A stretch of DNA of 7,015 bases from Candidatus Neoflavobacterium equi (GTDB lineage Bacteria > Bacteroidota > Bacteroidia > Flavobacteriales > Flavobacteriaceae), in assembly GCA_018065745.1 (NCBI GenBank), contig JAGHSS010000362.1, positions 1 through 7,015 on the forward strand. Reading direction: 5' to 3'. The notes beneath the pieces were generated by a model. The model ran no database searches. It had not been told where the DNA came from and worked only from the letters and a program-made list of their open reading frames with translations. Position 1 is the stretch's first letter; every line of letters starts with the position of its first letter. Position numbers and translations under genes: made by a program. This document shows positions 6,979 through 7,015 of this stretch, piece by piece.

Positions 6979-7012
6979 TTTTTGCATTAAAATTCGTGTA
7001 TTCTTAGTTTTA
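6979..7012 (+). promoter_or_regulatory. Possible promoter facing a gene beyond the right edge
   Basis: A TTTTTG at 6979-6984 is followed, after 20 bases, by TAGTTTTA at 7005-7012, which fits TAnnTTTG except for the last base. This resembles the Bacteroidota -33/-7 pair (TTG, about 19-21 bases, TAnnTTTG). If real, transcription would begin just past the window. The ATG at 7012-7014 then overlaps the box and need not be a start codon. An alternative reading uses CATTTTTG (6977-6984) as the -7 box and that ATG as the start of a new gene. The whole stretch 6871-7015 is A+T-rich and holds no other feature I can support. Confidence 0.25.
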
Positions 7013-7015
7013 TGG

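Noticed and set aside
1..7015. Search for mobile elements, CRISPR repeats, tRNA/rRNA genes, toxin-antitoxin or defence genes
   Set aside because: All but short gaps are occupied by five intact housekeeping-type genes; the only clear inverted repeats are the two terminators, and no tandem repeats or RNA genes were recognised.

Overview
The window looks like an ordinary chromosomal segment from a member of Bacteroidota, most likely a flavobacterium-like organism. The evidence is moderate A+T richness (roughly 40% G+C by eye), no Shine-Dalgarno sequence before any of the five starts, TAnnTTTG-type -7 boxes typical of the Bacteroidota housekeeping sigma factor, and the protein families present. 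A genus cannot be assigned from the sequence alone.

Five complete protein genes fill almost all of it. From left to right they are: an M17 leucyl-aminopeptidase-family enzyme (+, 15-1403); a short PlsC-type lysophospholipid acyltransferase (-, 1470-2030); a class-3-like NAD(P)-dependent aldehyde dehydrogenase (+, 2109-3494); a CPA1-type Na+/H+ antiporter (+, 3533-4795); and a large M3-family zinc metallopeptidase of the oligopeptidase A/Dcp type (-, 4852-6870). All keep their catalytic motifs and none is truncated or frameshifted. The last 145 bases hold no complete gene and probably belong to the upstream regions of the M3 gene and of a gene beyond the right edge.

The layout alternates in direction. 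Both convergent gaps (M17/acyltransferase and antiporter/M3) hold one strong, nearly symmetrical hairpin flanked by an A-tract and a T-tract, so a single structure can stop transcription from both sides. The 78-base divergent gap between the acyltransferase and the aldehyde dehydrogenase holds two outward-facing TATnTTTGT boxes. A third copy lies in the 38-base gap before the antiporter.

Functionally the genes are housekeeping or metabolic: two intracellular peptidases (peptide turnover), two enzymes of lipid or aldehyde metabolism, and one ion transporter. They do not form an obvious pathway. The only same-strand pair is aldehyde dehydrogenase-antiporter, and even there a separate promoter is possible. 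I see no mobile element, CRISPR array, RNA gene, defence system or undescribed system. The most interesting signals are regulatory: the tightly packed divergent promoters and the possible leaderless start of the acyltransferase.
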